From Alcanivorax sp. (GTDB lineage: Bacteria; Pseudomonadota; Gammaproteobacteria; Pseudomonadales; Alcanivoracaceae): a stretch of DNA of 64,000 nt. Both the position numbers and the translations under genes were made by a program. Shown in pieces: positions 44,424 to 51,980 of this stretch; the stretch's first letter is position 1, and every line of letters starts with the position of its first letter. The DNA lies in contig NZ_CP080267.1 in the NCBI RefSeq assembly GCF_019431375.1, positions 1,922,001 through 1,986,000 of the forward strand, written 5' to 3'. The notes under the pieces were generated by a model. The model was not told the origin of the DNA. It saw only the letters and a program-made list of their open reading frames with translations, and did no database searches.

Positions 44424-45525
44424 TTTGCTTCTCCCCCGCCTGAATAAACCGTGACATGTGGTGCTCTCGGTCGCCATGACTCAATGATGCATGTGTCACC
44501 AGACGGAAGTAATGGCCAATGTTCAGCTCTTCCGTAACACCAACGCCACCATGGATCTGGATACCTTGCTGAGTGATACCAACGGCCCGGTTTGCGTAGT
44601 AAGCCTTTGCCGCCGCTGTCGCGCGCCCGCGCTCACCGACGTTTGCGCTCTCTCCTTTTACTGACACCATCAAGAGCATGGATTCCAGCTGCTGGAGATC
44701 AATAAACGCATCAACAAGGTAGTGCTGGATTACCTGAAAACTGCCAATCGTTGTACCAAACTGTTTACGCGTTCGAGCGTATTCCAGAGTGGCCTGATAC
44801 ACCTCTCGGCAGGCGCCGTACATACGTGCGCAGTCCAATGCGCACAGATAATCGAACCAGGCAGAAACCGCTTGCTTTGCCGCATCACCACGACACAAAA
44901 CCATTTCGTCTGTGATGAGCACATCATCAAGCGTCAAACTGGCAGCACGGCTTCCATCGAGCAGTCGATATCTTTCAACGTCACAGGCGTCGAAAGGTAG
45001 CGCGACAATGGCCAACTCATCACCAGACATAGCGGAGACGAGCACGGCGTCTGCAACGCCACCATCAGACACAACGTGCTTCTGCCCGGAAAGTCGTTCT
45101 CCGTTTAGCCTCAAGGAAGGGTTCAGCACGTGATAACCGGCATGCCGGTCATAAAGACCGCAAGCCACACGTGCCTCACCAGAAATAATGCGATCAAGCA
45201 ACGCCAAGGATGTTGGCGTATTGGCGAACTCCAATAACTTGCCGGGGGAAACAATTAAATCGACAAAAGGGTCAAGACAAAGCGCGGCTCCTAACTCCTG
45301 AACAATGGCGCACACGTCAAGCAATGAGCCGCCATACCCTCCAACAGATTCAGCAAACGGAAGGCCAAACCAACCCAAATCATTCATGGCCTGCCAGCGA
45401 TTCGCTTCAAGGTGATTACTCTCATTCAACTGTGCAATGTAGCTGTCAAATGAATAGTTGTCTTTAAGATAACGGCGCGCGGTATCCGCAATCATGGTGG
45501 TATTTTCGGGTAACTTGAAATCCAT
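44410..45525 (-). CDS. Acyl-CoA dehydrogenase, divergent subunit type
   Basis: 371 residues. Recognisable helices around YARTRKQFGTTIGSFQVIQH and QIHGGVGVTEELNIGHYFRL, but no typical TEPxAGSD segment in the middle; the corresponding region is ACGLYDRH. The C-terminal GDREHHMSRF ending resembles the second subunit of heteromeric acyl-CoA dehydrogenases. The partner encoded 8 bases upstream (45534) has the usual motifs, so an alpha2/beta2-type complex as in actinobacterial sterol degradation is plausible (inference). Sixth gene of the operon. Confidence 0.88.
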   Translation of the reverse strand: MDFKLPENTTMIADTARRYLKDNYSFDSYIAQLNESNHLEANRWQAMNDLGWFGLPFAESVGGYGGSLLDVCAIVQELGAALCLDPFVDLIVSPGKLLEFANTPTSLALLDRIISGEARVACGLYDRHAGYHVLNPSLRLNGERLSGQKHVVSDGGVADAVLVSAMSGDELAIVALPFDACDVERYRLLDGSRAASLTLDDVLITDEMVLCRGDAAKQAVSAWFDYLCALDCARMYGACREVYQATLEYARTRKQFGTTIGSFQVIQHYLVDAFIDLQQLESMLLMVSVKGESANVGERGRATAAAKAYYANRAVGITQQGIQIHGGVGVTEELNIGHYFRLVTHASLSHGDREHHMSRFIQAGEKQNEVV

Positions 45526-45533
45526 TTTTCACC

Positions 45534-46694
45534 TCACAATCCGAGCAACATCTTCGCCAACACGTTTTTCTGGATCTCGTTAGATCCACCATAGATGGTG
45601 CACGCACGCAGGAAGTTATAGCGGCGACTGGCCTGATTAAAAATTTGCTCCCCAATGGGCTCCTCGTTATCCCATGGCAAAGACATCAAACCTCCGATTT
45701 CCACCATCGCTTGGGAAACCCTTTGCTGTAGTTCCGTGCCTTTGATTTTCAGTCCTGACGATTCTGGGCCGAACGGCTTGCCTTCATCTGTGGCAGCAAC
45801 GGTGCGAAAGTTGGTGTATTCCAGTGCCATAAGATCGACTTCCAAGCCAGCCAACCGACGCACCGCCAACTGCTTATCTGTTTCCGTTGGTAGCGCATCG
45901 ATAGCACTTTTAAGGCGATTGATTTCGTAGTGAATATCCGCCACACCGGCAATGGTGGTGCGTTCGTGGGTAAGAAGAAACTTGGCAATGGTCCACCCCA
46001 TTCCTTCTTGACCCACCAAATTTTCCACAGGCACTTTCACGTCGGTAAAATAGACTTCGTTAAGGTGATGATGCCCATCAATTGAATAAATCGGCCGTAC
46101 TTCAAGCCCGGGGGTTTTCATATCGATCAGCAGGAATGAAATACCCTGCTGCTGTTTCACGGTGCTATCCGTTCGCACCAAGCAAAACATCATGTCTGCC
46201 CAATGGGCCTGTGTCGTCCAGATTTTTTGACCATTAACCAAATAATGGTCGCCATTACGCGTGGCTCGCGTTTTTAACGAGGCCAGATCTGAGCCCGCAT
46301 TGGGCTCAGAATAACCTTGGCACCATAGCGTTTCGCCACGCTGAATGCCGGGCAACCACCGTTCCTTCTGTGCTTCAGAACCAAAGGTATATAACACCGG
46401 CCCAACCATGGCCACACCAAAAGGACTTGTTGGCGGAGCCCCTGCCGAGGCGCGTTCCTGATCGAAAATATACCGCTGGGTTGCGCTCCACCCTGGGCCA
46501 CCAAATTGTTCTGGCCAAGTAGACGTGAGCCAACCTTGACTGCCCAGCAAACGCTCCCATCGTTGCTGCATATTCTTGTCTGGCATCGCTCCTCGGGCAG
46601 TACAGCGCCGAATATCATCAGGCACATTTTCCTTCATCCACTGCCGGATACTCTTACGAAATTCTTTTTCGTCATTACTGAAATCCAGATTCAT
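45534..46694 (-). CDS. Acyl-CoA dehydrogenase
   Basis: 386 residues from ATG 46694 with an AGGAGG ribosome-binding site; the frame is open to 46706. CQGYSEPNAGSDLASLKT, KIWTTQAHWADMMF, the QERASAGAPPT region, and the C-terminal IYGGSNEIQKNVLAKMLLGL. Typical of larger acyl-CoA dehydrogenases of fatty, steroid and terpenoid acid degradation. It is paired with the atypical family member at 44410 and placed directly behind the acyl-CoA ligase. Confidence 0.93.
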   Translation of the reverse strand: MNLDFSNDEKEFRKSIRQWMKENVPDDIRRCTARGAMPDKNMQQRWERLLGSQGWLTSTWPEQFGGPGWSATQRYIFDQERASAGAPPTSPFGVAMVGPVLYTFGSEAQKERWLPGIQRGETLWCQGYSEPNAGSDLASLKTRATRNGDHYLVNGQKIWTTQAHWADMMFCLVRTDSTVKQQQGISFLLIDMKTPGLEVRPIYSIDGHHHLNEVYFTDVKVPVENLVGQEGMGWTIAKFLLTHERTTIAGVADIHYEINRLKSAIDALPTETDKQLAVRRLAGLEVDLMALEYTNFRTVAATDEGKPFGPESSGLKIKGTELQQRVSQAMVEIGGLMSLPWDNEEPIGEQIFNQASRRYNFLRACTIYGGSNEIQKNVLAKMLLGL

Positions 46695-46741
46695 GGAAGC
46701 CTCCAAGCCAATAAATTTCGCAATACAAGGTCATCGATTAC

Positions 46742-48292
46742 TCAATTAACCTGTTTACCGTTGCTCTCCCAAAAGGGGGCTCGCAGTTCGTTTTTCAGCA
46801 CCTTACCTGCCCCACTCACCGGCAACGACTCTGCCTTAAAATCAACGCTACGAGGCACTTTGTAACCTGCAATTCGTTCACGACAATGTTCGATAATCTC
46901 TGCCTCATTAGCGCGCTCTCCTTCACGCAGCACCACGATTGCATGCACAGCTTCACCCCAACGCTCATCAGGAATACCGATTACCGCGCACTCCTGTACC
47001 GCAGGATGGCTATAAATGGCACCTTCAACTTCAACAGAGAAAATATTTTCTCCACCGCTAATTACCATGTCCTTGGCTCGATCAACGATGAAGACAAATC
47101 CATCCTCGTCCATGTAGCCAAGGTCGCCGGTATGTAGCCAACCATTGCGCAAGGTATCAGCGGTTGTTGATTCCATTCCCCAGTAACCCAACATGACGTT
47201 TGGTCCCCGCGCACATATTTCGCCAACCGTACCTTGAGATACCACCTGATCATTTTCATCAAGCACCACCACCTCCACACCCAGTGCTGCGCGACCGGCG
47301 CTACGTAATTTTTCTCCGCCGGGAATGTGATGTTCTGGCCCGAGTGAGGTAATGATTGGGGAGGCTTCGGTCTGGCCATAGCCCTGAGCAAATGACACTG
47401 TCGGCATTTGTTCCATAGCACTAATCAATACCGCCTCTGGCATTGGCGAGGCGCCATACAGCATGCGTTTTATGCTGCTGACATCGTAATTGGCGATGCG
47501 CCCAGATGAGGCTAGAAGATTGACCATGGTCGGCACCAGCAGGGTGTTCGTGACTTTCTCCTGCTCAATGAAAGCCAGCACTTCATCAACATCAAAGCGA
47601 GGAACAATGCCATGAGTTCCCGCAGCCAGTGTCACGGCAAACGTGCTGGCCATATCAGCCAAGTGGAACATGGGCCCGGCATGCATATATATGGTGTCAC
47701 TGTCATAGCCCATCTCGGCAACCACGTTCAGGGCATTGAATACCAGGTTGTCATGACTCAGCATCACGCCTTTTGACCGCCCAGTGGTACCACCGGTATA
47801 AAACAGCCCCGCCAGATCGTCACCGCCAGCATTGGCGTCACGGATTCGATCGGCGTTGGCGACAAGGGATTCATAATCAATACACCCTTGTGGACACTCA
47901 CCCTCACCCATGAAGACAACATGCTTGATAGACTCAAGCTGTGGCTGTAGGGATGGCAGCAATGCTGCAAAGGTGTCATCAACGAAAAGCACTTTAGAAC
48001 CTGAGTCATTCAAGGTATAGGCGATTTCAGGTGGTGCGAGCCGAATATTGACGGGATTCACTGCCGCACCGGCCCACGGCACTGCATAGAAATACTCCAG
48101 GTAGCGATCGCTGTTTAATGCCAGTATGGCAACCCTGTCACCCGCATTGACGCCCAGACTTAGCAACCCGTTAGCAAGGCATGCGATACGGTCTTCAAAC
48201 TCTCGCCAGGTTTGCCGCCGACCAGCAAAAACGGTAGCCGTACCTTGGCCGTTTAATTGAACCGCACGGCGCAAAGTCTGTGAAATATACAT
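46742..48292 (-). CDS. AMP-forming acyl-CoA ligase
   Basis: 516 residues, ANL superfamily. AMP-binding signature YTGGTTGRSKGVMLSH, GYGQTEASPI, GWLHTGDLGYMDEDGF, and GGENIFSVEVEGAIYSHP, with the adenylation lysine in SGAGKVLKNEL near the C-terminus. It activates a free acid to its CoA ester before the acyl-CoA dehydrogenases encoded downstream act. In the proposed pathway it would use the acid released by ester cleavage (inference). The substrate cannot be told. Confidence 0.93.
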   Translation of the reverse strand: MYISQTLRRAVQLNGQGTATVFAGRRQTWREFEDRIACLANGLLSLGVNAGDRVAILALNSDRYLEYFYAVPWAGAAVNPVNIRLAPPEIAYTLNDSGSKVLFVDDTFAALLPSLQPQLESIKHVVFMGEGECPQGCIDYESLVANADRIRDANAGGDDLAGLFYTGGTTGRSKGVMLSHDNLVFNALNVVAEMGYDSDTIYMHAGPMFHLADMASTFAVTLAAGTHGIVPRFDVDEVLAFIEQEKVTNTLLVPTMVNLLASSGRIANYDVSSIKRMLYGASPMPEAVLISAMEQMPTVSFAQGYGQTEASPIITSLGPEHHIPGGEKLRSAGRAALGVEVVVLDENDQVVSQGTVGEICARGPNVMLGYWGMESTTADTLRNGWLHTGDLGYMDEDGFVFIVDRAKDMVISGGENIFSVEVEGAIYSHPAVQECAVIGIPDERWGEAVHAIVVLREGERANEAEIIEHCRERIAGYKVPRSVDFKAESLPVSGAGKVLKNELRAPFWESNGKQVN

Positions 48293-48350
48293 AACAGAAC
48301 TCCTCTATTGAGGCAGAAAAGGAAGGGGGGAGGGTTGTTTATAGATTGGA

Positions 48351-49288
48351 TTAGCTGGAAGCGAAGGCTCTCTTATAAATGAAGCGACCTCGGGAAACCT
48401 GGGCGCCATCAAGAAACACATCCACAACAACCACAATGAAGCGCTTTCCTTCACGAATAATGTTCGGCTTGGCCACCAACGTACCCGCAAAGGCCGGGCG
48501 CAAATAATCCAGAGTCATACTTGAACATACTGGCTTATTTTTTCAGTCTGATTCGCTGTTAAGTGCGCGCCAGCAACAAGCTCCGCGAAGCTTGCGATAA
48601 TACCGCCATGAAAAGTCTTGATCAGAGGGTTGCCAATGTGCTGCTCGCGAAACGGCATTTTATAGGTTGCTTCGCCGTTATCGTCCGAAGCCGTCATACC
48701 AAGAAATTTTTCGTATGGTGATACATCGCCGACCACAGTAGAGAGAGCGGTTACCCTTTCTGTTTCGAAGCTGATGATTCCTTCATCATCGATTGTTTTT
48801 TTCTTGGAGGGGGCTCTCTTATTGCTAGGATTCACAGATTGATCAAAGGACGGGCCTGCCGTTCCTATCGCAAAACTGCCTGATACCGACGCCAGCAAAT
48901 TGCCGCCATCACGCCCAAATGCCTCTCCACGGACATAGGCAATATTTTCTTCAACTGCAAAACAGGTGACATTACATGCCACCCCTTCGCCAGCCTCGGG
49001 GTTAGCGATGAAATCAACGCGCAAGTCAATTGTCGCAATTGGGCGCATGTCGCCGAGGCGCACAAAAATCGCCAAACCACATGCCGTATCAAGCAAGGTA
49101 GCGATGGCTCCCCGATGAAGCTTTCCCTGTTGATCACAAACCACTTCCACACAAGGCATGCTCATTACCGCGCCATCTTTGGTAATGTCATCCATTGTGA
49201 TATTAAAAGCATTAAAAAGAGGGTGTGCCGATCCAAAAAAAGCTTTGGCGGCAAGCATTTTATTTGCTATTTTTTTCTCGGCTGTCAT
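48351..49288 (-). pseudogene. Double-hotdog acyl-CoA thioesterase, interrupted by a frameshift
   Basis: The frame from 49288 encodes two hotdog domains of the PaaI/thioesterase type: domain 1 with LHRGAIATLLDTACGLAIF, domain 2 with FHGGIIASFAELVAG. It stops at 48515 in the middle of domain 2 (ISQYVQV). Shifted by one base, the frame continues as VCSSMTLDYLRPAFAGTLVA and ends at 48351 (RAFASS), which completes domain 2. One additional C near 48533 restores KISPVCSSMTLDYLRP and gives 312 residues. As in radA, a three-base G/C run seems to have lost one base, so a sequencing error is possible. If real, the second domain is lost. It lies between the acyl-CoA ligase and BtrH-like genes. Confidence 0.8.
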
Positions 49289-49307
49289 TTTTTTCGCAAC
49301 TTAATAT

Positions 49308-50309
49308 TCATAATTCTAAAGCAGCGTTTACGTATCTAAGCTCTGCTTCCCGAACATATTCGATGGCCTCACCTATCTTTTTCTCTGGAAATGTTTCGCT
49401 TTCCGAACCTTCACGAAGGCAATCCGCCAAATATGACCAAGCCGTAGCACTACGGCGCATTAAAACCACCAAGCCCATATTTTTTATTTCAGGTAGAATT
49501 CCACTTGATTCATCTAGAAACTCTGAGTACATAGCGCGAAAGCCACTACCACCAGTCCCGCGCTTTTCGATTACTTGATACGCAAATCGAAGCAACCAAG
49601 GCCATTTCTCAAAAGCTTTCCACCTGGGAAGGTCTTGCTTCCAGGTCGTTAGCGCTTCAATCCCTTTTTTTTGATTTCCCTGCTTGAGAGACTGAGCATT
49701 ATTAAGGATTGCATTGCGGACTTTTTCGGCCGAGACCTGCACATCAATGTATTCCGGCGCAAACAACGATCCATGATGAATAAAAGGTGGGGACAATGAA
49801 AATCTCGCCTCACTTAATTTACTATGTGGCACCTCAATAAGCCCCGGGCGCTCGGTGTCGCTTACAAGTACACTCATTTTATCTCTTGCATGCTTCCAAG
49901 CCACAATCGCATGACCTGGAAAATGCGTACTACTTTTAAAATAAGGCAGATGGTATATATCAGTTAACAGTAGGGCTGGCCTGCCGGCCTCAAGATGGTT
50001 ATCAAGAGCATCTGCTGCTGCACTTTTATCCTGCCAAGTCTCCCATCGAAACGGCACGCCCAGCGTTGAGAACACCCTTTCTTCGAAACCCATTGAACGG
50101 ACATGGACAATAAACGGGGTGGCCGTGTCTGGTATTTCCACATAGGTAATACCAAGGCCGGCCCCCAGCCCGAAGCAGAAAGCTTCTGTCAAATTGAGTC
50201 CATGGAACTCCAGCAGGTCTCTGATAGCCGAACTGCCACAATGACGCCCAGGCCGATGCGTATGAGGAACATCAATGGTACTAGAATTATCCTGCTTCAC
50301 TACCTGCAT
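49308..50309 (-). CDS. BtrH-like (BtrH_N/DUF4872) cysteine-type protein
   Basis: 333 residues. The N-terminal part (about 15-165) fits the BtrH N-terminal domain: HCGSSAIRDLLEFHGLNL with C24 as candidate nucleophile, FCFGLGAGLGITY, and PGHAIVAWKH with a candidate catalytic His. The C-terminal part (about 180-333) is helical, DUF4872-like (FRAMYSEFLDESSGILPEI). BtrH transfers an acyl group from acyl carrier protein to an aminoglycoside in butirosin synthesis. No carrier protein or aminoglycoside gene is near, so the acyl donor and acceptor here are unknown. The start overlaps the stop of the PF10118-like gene (ATGA). Confidence 0.8.
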   Translation of the reverse strand: MQVVKQDNSSTIDVPHTHRPGRHCGSSAIRDLLEFHGLNLTEAFCFGLGAGLGITYVEIPDTATPFIVHVRSMGFEERVFSTLGVPFRWETWQDKSAAADALDNHLEAGRPALLLTDIYHLPYFKSSTHFPGHAIVAWKHARDKMSVLVSDTERPGLIEVPHSKLSEARFSLSPPFIHHGSLFAPEYIDVQVSAEKVRNAILNNAQSLKQGNQKKGIEALTTWKQDLPRWKAFEKWPWLLRFAYQVIEKRGTGGSGFRAMYSEFLDESSGILPEIKNMGLVVLMRRSATAWSYLADCLREGSESETFPEKKIGEAIEYVREAELRYVNAALEL

Positions 50310-51178
50310 CAGGCCGCCTCACTCACTGGAGCCGCACCATAAATGGTTTCCGATGCCCGCATCGGATCACCATGAGCCTCATACTCAGCCAACCACGCGG
50401 TAACTTTCTCAGGCATGCCAGTATCCCAAGGGTGAAACCCAGGGCGAAACCAGGCGAGAAAATCAGGCAGCATACCGGTGAGAATACCGTTTCTACCATA
50501 AAGCTTGTTCAAGCCTCGCAGAATCACGCCAGGCTGGCGCGTCACACCATCAAGCTTGAGCATATTCCAAAATACCGGAGCCACTACCAGGTGAACCATA
50601 AGAGTCGCGACCACCAGCGCGGAAGCACGTGTCAGGTACCCTCCACCAGCAGCCCCTTGGTAAAGATCATAGGCCACGGCCTTGTGCTCCACCTCTTCAA
50701 CACCATGCCAAAGGAACAATGCCCTCATTACGGGGTCAGCTTCACTAAACATGTCGCTCTTCTCGCTGACCATGGTTTCGCCAAGGGTTGCCGTAAAGTG
50801 CTCAAACGCCGCAGTCATTGCTAGCTGATACTTCTTCGGCAAGTACTTTTGCGTGGTGCGAATAAACGATCTTAGATTCGCCGTTACCTTATCCACGTCT
50901 ACACCCTGGCTTGCCATAACATCGTTAAAGCGATCATGGACAATCCCATGCTGACCTTCTTGCCGAATAAAGTGGCGAATATCCTCACTCAGCTGATCAT
51001 CTGTCACCTGATCCTTGAAGTTACGCACTGATTGGATAAAGAAGCGCTCTCCCTCCGGGAAATGCACTGAGAGAGCATCAAAAAAGCGGGTCAGCACGGG
51101 ATCACCGCCATTCCAGTGCCTTGGCACTGATGAGACATCAAAGGCGACTTTGCGCGGCTTAATCGGGATAGATTTCAT
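50309..51178 (-). CDS. PF10118-like protein C, ferritin-like di-metal motif
   Basis: 289 residues from ATG 51178 with GGAGGAG nine bases upstream; the open frame to 51235 is not used because it would start inside the promoter region. Motifs RQEGQHGIVHDRFN, FEHFTATLGE and WHGVEEVEHKAVAYDLY. Ligand-like residues E44, E74xxH77, E126 and E162xxH165 keep the spacing of copies A and B. Hydrophobic helix around 183-205. First gene of the seven-gene operon, directly behind operator-like site 4. Confidence 0.85.
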   Translation of the reverse strand: MKSIPIKPRKVAFDVSSVPRHWNGGDPVLTRFFDALSVHFPEGERFFIQSVRNFKDQVTDDQLSEDIRHFIRQEGQHGIVHDRFNDVMASQGVDVDKVTANLRSFIRTTQKYLPKKYQLAMTAAFEHFTATLGETMVSEKSDMFSEADPVMRALFLWHGVEEVEHKAVAYDLYQGAAGGGYLTRASALVVATLMVHLVVAPVFWNMLKLDGVTRQPGVILRGLNKLYGRNGILTGMLPDFLAWFRPGFHPWDTGMPEKVTAWLAEYEAHGDPMRASETIYGAAPVSEAA

Positions 51179-51244
51179 GGCTCCTCCAAATAGACAGGGC
51201 TCTTCAGGATGGTCAAGCCGCAAAAAAGGCGGCACTTTCGAAAT

Positions 51245-51274
51245 ATGTTATTTGGCCATACAACCAAATGTCAA
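51245..51274 (-). promoter_or_regulatory. Promoter with operator-like site 4 in its spacer
   Basis: On the minus strand TTGACA (51274-51269) and TAACAT (51250-51245) are 18 bases apart, and the 22-base site (51268-51247), TTTGGTTG-N6-CAAATAA with middle TATGGC, fills the spacer. It matches site 3 at 20 of 22 bases. A bound protein would exclude RNA polymerase, so repression is the simplest reading. Confidence 0.65.
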
Positions 51275-51388
51275 TGCCAGAGGAATAATTCAAACCACCA
51301 ACAGCATATGAACGAACCCGGGCGATCATCCAACCCCTTAAAACACAGCTATCCACACCAAGACCAAGGAACTGGCTACTTTACCGTC

Positions 51389-51423
51389 TAGTTGGTACAT
51401 TAAGCAGACCATGTAGTTCGTAC
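51389..51423 (+). promoter_or_regulatory. Candidate operator of the TetR-RND unit
   Basis: TAGTTGGTAC (51389) and TAGTTCGTAC (51414) form a direct repeat 25 bases apart, ending 11 bases before the TetR start. It is different from the four-site motif and is probably the binding site of the local TetR regulator (inference). Confidence 0.35.
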
Positions 51424-51434
51424 TAGGAACCGCC

Positions 51435-51980
51435 ATGAACACCACCTCCACTCGTGACATGATCTTGGATGCTGCTCAGCGCATAGCCGTAGAGCACGGA
51501 TCCGGGCGCATTACCCTTGACAAAGTTGCCCGTGAAAGCGGCTTCAGCAAAGGCGGGCTTCTCTACCACTTTGCCACTAAGGAAGCCCTACTCCAGGCAA
51601 TGCTCGAACGCCTAATCGCCCGCACCAGAACAGTTCGTGAGACGCATGAGCAAACGCTGTCGGGCCAGCCCTGGAGCGTCCTGCGCGCCATGCTTGCAGC
51701 AAGGATGGATCCTGAGGTGCTCGACCCCAGGGTCACCATGGCCATACTGACCTCAGCCGCTGAGCAGCCGGCCCTTCTCGACCCGCTGCGTCAATACATT
51801 CAGCAAACCCGCAAACGTATCCTCGAAGAAGAACGGGAATCTCCCACGGCATGGTTGCTGTGGGCAGCCGCCGACGGCCTGTTGTTCCAGGAATTACTTG
51901 ATATCTCACCGGTACCCAGCGACCAACGCAGGCTGGTTTACCAACAACTGCAACGACTGGCCAAGGATCTGCTCAAATGA
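51435..51980 (+). CDS. TetR-family regulator of the RND efflux unit
   Basis: 181 residues. Helix-turn-helix at about 7-53: ILDAAQRIAVEHGSGRITLD and SGFSKGGLLYHFATKEALL, with a C-terminal TetR_C_37-like domain (PRVTMAILTSAAEQPALLDP). It is the first gene of a unit with the periplasmic adaptor and the RND pump; the next start overlaps its stop codon by ATGA. Autoregulation with the pump is likely. It also lies divergent from the operon with site 4, so a role there cannot be excluded. Confidence 0.9.
   Translation: MNTTSTRDMILDAAQRIAVEHGSGRITLDKVARESGFSKGGLLYHFATKEALLQAMLERLIARTRTVRETHEQTLSGQPWSVLRAMLAARMDPEVLDPRVTMAILTSAAEQPALLDPLRQYIQQTRKRILEEERESPTAWLLWAAADGLLFQELLDISPVPSDQRRLVYQQLQRLAKDLLK

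Noticed and set aside
48305..48490. 61-residue minus-strand frame after the acyl-CoA ligase
   Set aside because: It is out of frame with the thioesterase tail that overlaps it, and the latter is a recognisable hotdog end.
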